From Planctomycetaceae bacterium (GTDB lineage: Bacteria > Planctomycetota > Planctomycetia > Pirellulales > Thermoguttaceae), in the NCBI GenBank assembly GCA_031259095.1, contig JAIRLW010000124.1, positions 1 to 5,650 on the forward strand: 5,650 nucleotides of DNA, written 5' to 3'. The notes under the pieces are model-generated. The model made no database searches. It saw only the letters and a list, made by a program, of their open reading frames with translations, and was not told the origin of the DNA. Shown piece after piece: positions 4,692-5,650 of the stretch. The position numbers were made by a program, and so were the translations under genes. The stretch's first letter is position 1; the number at the start of each line of letters is the position of its first letter.

Positions 4692-5650
4692 CTATGCGGT
4701 GCATATCTTTTGTTTCCGAAACGCCTCGGCAAGGGAACGTGGAACCGTTGCTTCGGCTTCGATAACATGGGCACGATTTTCCGCTACTTTGGCTTTCATC
4801 TCCTGCTCTTGCGCCAACGCCTGAGCACGGCGTTCTTCGGCTTTGGCACGGGCAACCCGTGTATCTGCTTCCGCCTGATCCGCTTGAAGTCGCGCCCCAA
4901 TATTTTGACCGACATCAATATCCGCAATATCAATCGATACAATCCGAAATGCCGTTTGTGAATCCAATCCTCTTGCAATAACCGCTTTTGAAATACTGTC
5001 CGGATTTTCCATCACTTCAAAATGCGTGTCGGCAGAACCAATCGCCGTGATAATTCCTTCACCAACACGCGCAATAATTGTTTCTTCGGTTGCACCGCCA
5101 ATGAGTTGTTCAAGATTGGTTCGCACCGTCACCTGAGCACGAACACAAAGTTCAACTCCATTTTTAGCAATCGCACTCAAGGTAGAACGATCCGATTTCC
5201 GTACGTCAGGGCAAACAATCACTTTCGGATTCACACTAGTCCGAACAGCATCCAAAACGTCACGCCCCGCAAGATCAATCGCCGCCGCCTGATCAAAATT
5301 AAGATCAAGCGACGCACGATGTGCCGCAATCAACGCCCGAATAACATTGGGAACATTGCCGCCGGCAAGATAATGCGCAACAAGACGACGGGTGGTAATT
5401 CCCATCGGTCCCGAAATCGGTAAACCGGATTGCTTCGCCATAATCTTCGCCTGAACAATAACCCGCGAACGAATCTTCATCAGACTCATACTGATCAAAC
5501 TCGCCATACTCACTTGCGCTCGCGACATAACCGCCTGAAACCAAAGCGAACCGTAAAAGAAAAACGCCAGTACCGTAAAAAAAATAAACAATCCGCCCAC
5601 AATCATTGTTCCAAAAACAAGAACCTGTTGAAACGGCGGAAGTTGACCAA
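4692..5650 (-). CDS. floA: Flotillin-like protein FloA, start at or beyond the window edge
   Basis: FloA proteins are membrane scaffold proteins with an SPFH-like fold that organise functional membrane microdomains. Counting from the ATG at 5606 (304 residues), residues 2-18 are a hydrophobic membrane-inserted segment, followed by YGSLWFQA. The family core is HYLAGGNV (78-85), LIAAHRA (92-98), [11 protein letters not shown] (108-118) and SVNPKVI (124-130), then [24 protein letters not shown] and [10 protein letters not shown]. The C-terminal 60 residues are rich in Ala, Glu, Arg and Gln ([20 protein letters not shown]), the helical oligomerisation region. Its segment [19 protein letters not shown] is longer than the same place in Bacillus FloA and resembles planctomycete members. 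The frame stays open above 5606 to the edge, with coding-like residues [12 protein letters not shown], so the true start may lie outside; the ATG at 5606 has little ribosome-binding signal and would leave a short N-terminus. It is transcribed toward the aromatic unit but lies 170 bp from the leader peptide, so co-transcription is uncertain. Confidence 0.93.
   Translation of the reverse strand, partial: GQLPPFQQVLVFGTMIVGGLFIFFTVLAFFFYGSLWFQAVMSRAQVSMASLISMSLMKIRSRVIVQAKIMAKQSGLPISGPMGITTRRLVAHYLAGGNVPNVIRALIAAHRASLDLNFDQAAAIDLAGRDVLDAVRTSVNPKVIVCPDVRKSDRSTLSAIAKNGVELCVRAQVTVRTNLEQLIGGATEETIIARVGEGIITAIGSADTHFEVMENPDSISKAVIARGLDSQTAFRIVSIDIADIDVGQNIGARLQADQAEADTRVARAKAEERRAQALAQEQEMKAKVAENRAHVIEAEATVPRSLAEAFRKQKICTA

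Noticed and set aside
4583..4774. 63-codon minus-strand frame overlapping the end of floA
   Set aside because: It is mostly an out-of-frame reading of the floA C-terminus and the spacer, with no ribosome binding site or domain.
5022..5423. 133-codon plus-strand frame inside floA
   Set aside because: It is antisense to highly conserved FloA core motifs. Its Arg/Asn-rich product is typical of a shadow frame.

Overview
The window suggests a planctomycete with fairly AT-rich DNA. Three things point there: an FHA-GAF-PP2C signalling protein of the type common in that phylum, a flotillin-like FloA whose variable segment resembles planctomycete members, and a lipoprotein resembling uncharacterised planctomycete families. 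These assignments come from memory of the families, not from a search. Most starts lack a strong Shine-Dalgarno.

Layout. Positions 1-1274 (minus) hold the N-terminal 424 residues of an FHA-GAF-SpoIIE/PP2C phosphatase that runs off the left edge. Positions 1275-1834 are non-coding and repeat-rich: a 92-bp palindromic element (1452-1543), a tandem 13-bp repeat with a hairpin (1581-1621), a related motif (1696-1710) and a near-consensus sigma70-type promoter (1753-1781). This promoter drives a 310-residue lipoprotein gene (1835-2767, plus). Positions 2768-3202 are non-coding apart from a second, inverted and diverged copy of the palindromic element (3108-3189). On the minus strand follow, in transcription order, floA (4692 to the right edge), an aromatic-rich leader peptide (4429-4518), a nested set of alternative RNA hairpins ending in an intrinsic terminator (4314-4440), and a bifunctional DAHP synthase/chorismate mutase gene (3203-4276).

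The main discovery is the region between floA and the DAHP synthase gene. A 29-codon open frame has nine Phe/Tyr/Trp codons, seven of them within the eight-residue run FYRFYWYF. It is followed by five complementary segments, here named A to E. A:B plus C:D is the read-through fold, and B:C plus D:E is the fold with a terminator. This is the layout of ribosome-mediated transcription attenuation, placed before the enzyme that commits carbon to all three aromatic amino acids and then makes prephenate for Phe and Tyr. A ribosome stalled on the aromatic codons would leave A free and favour read-through. A ribosome that reaches the leader stop would cover A and favour termination.

The other genes show no clear functional link to each other. 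The FHA phosphatase is a signalling protein, the lipoprotein is of unknown function, and floA is a membrane scaffold gene that is probably only a neighbour of the aromatic unit.
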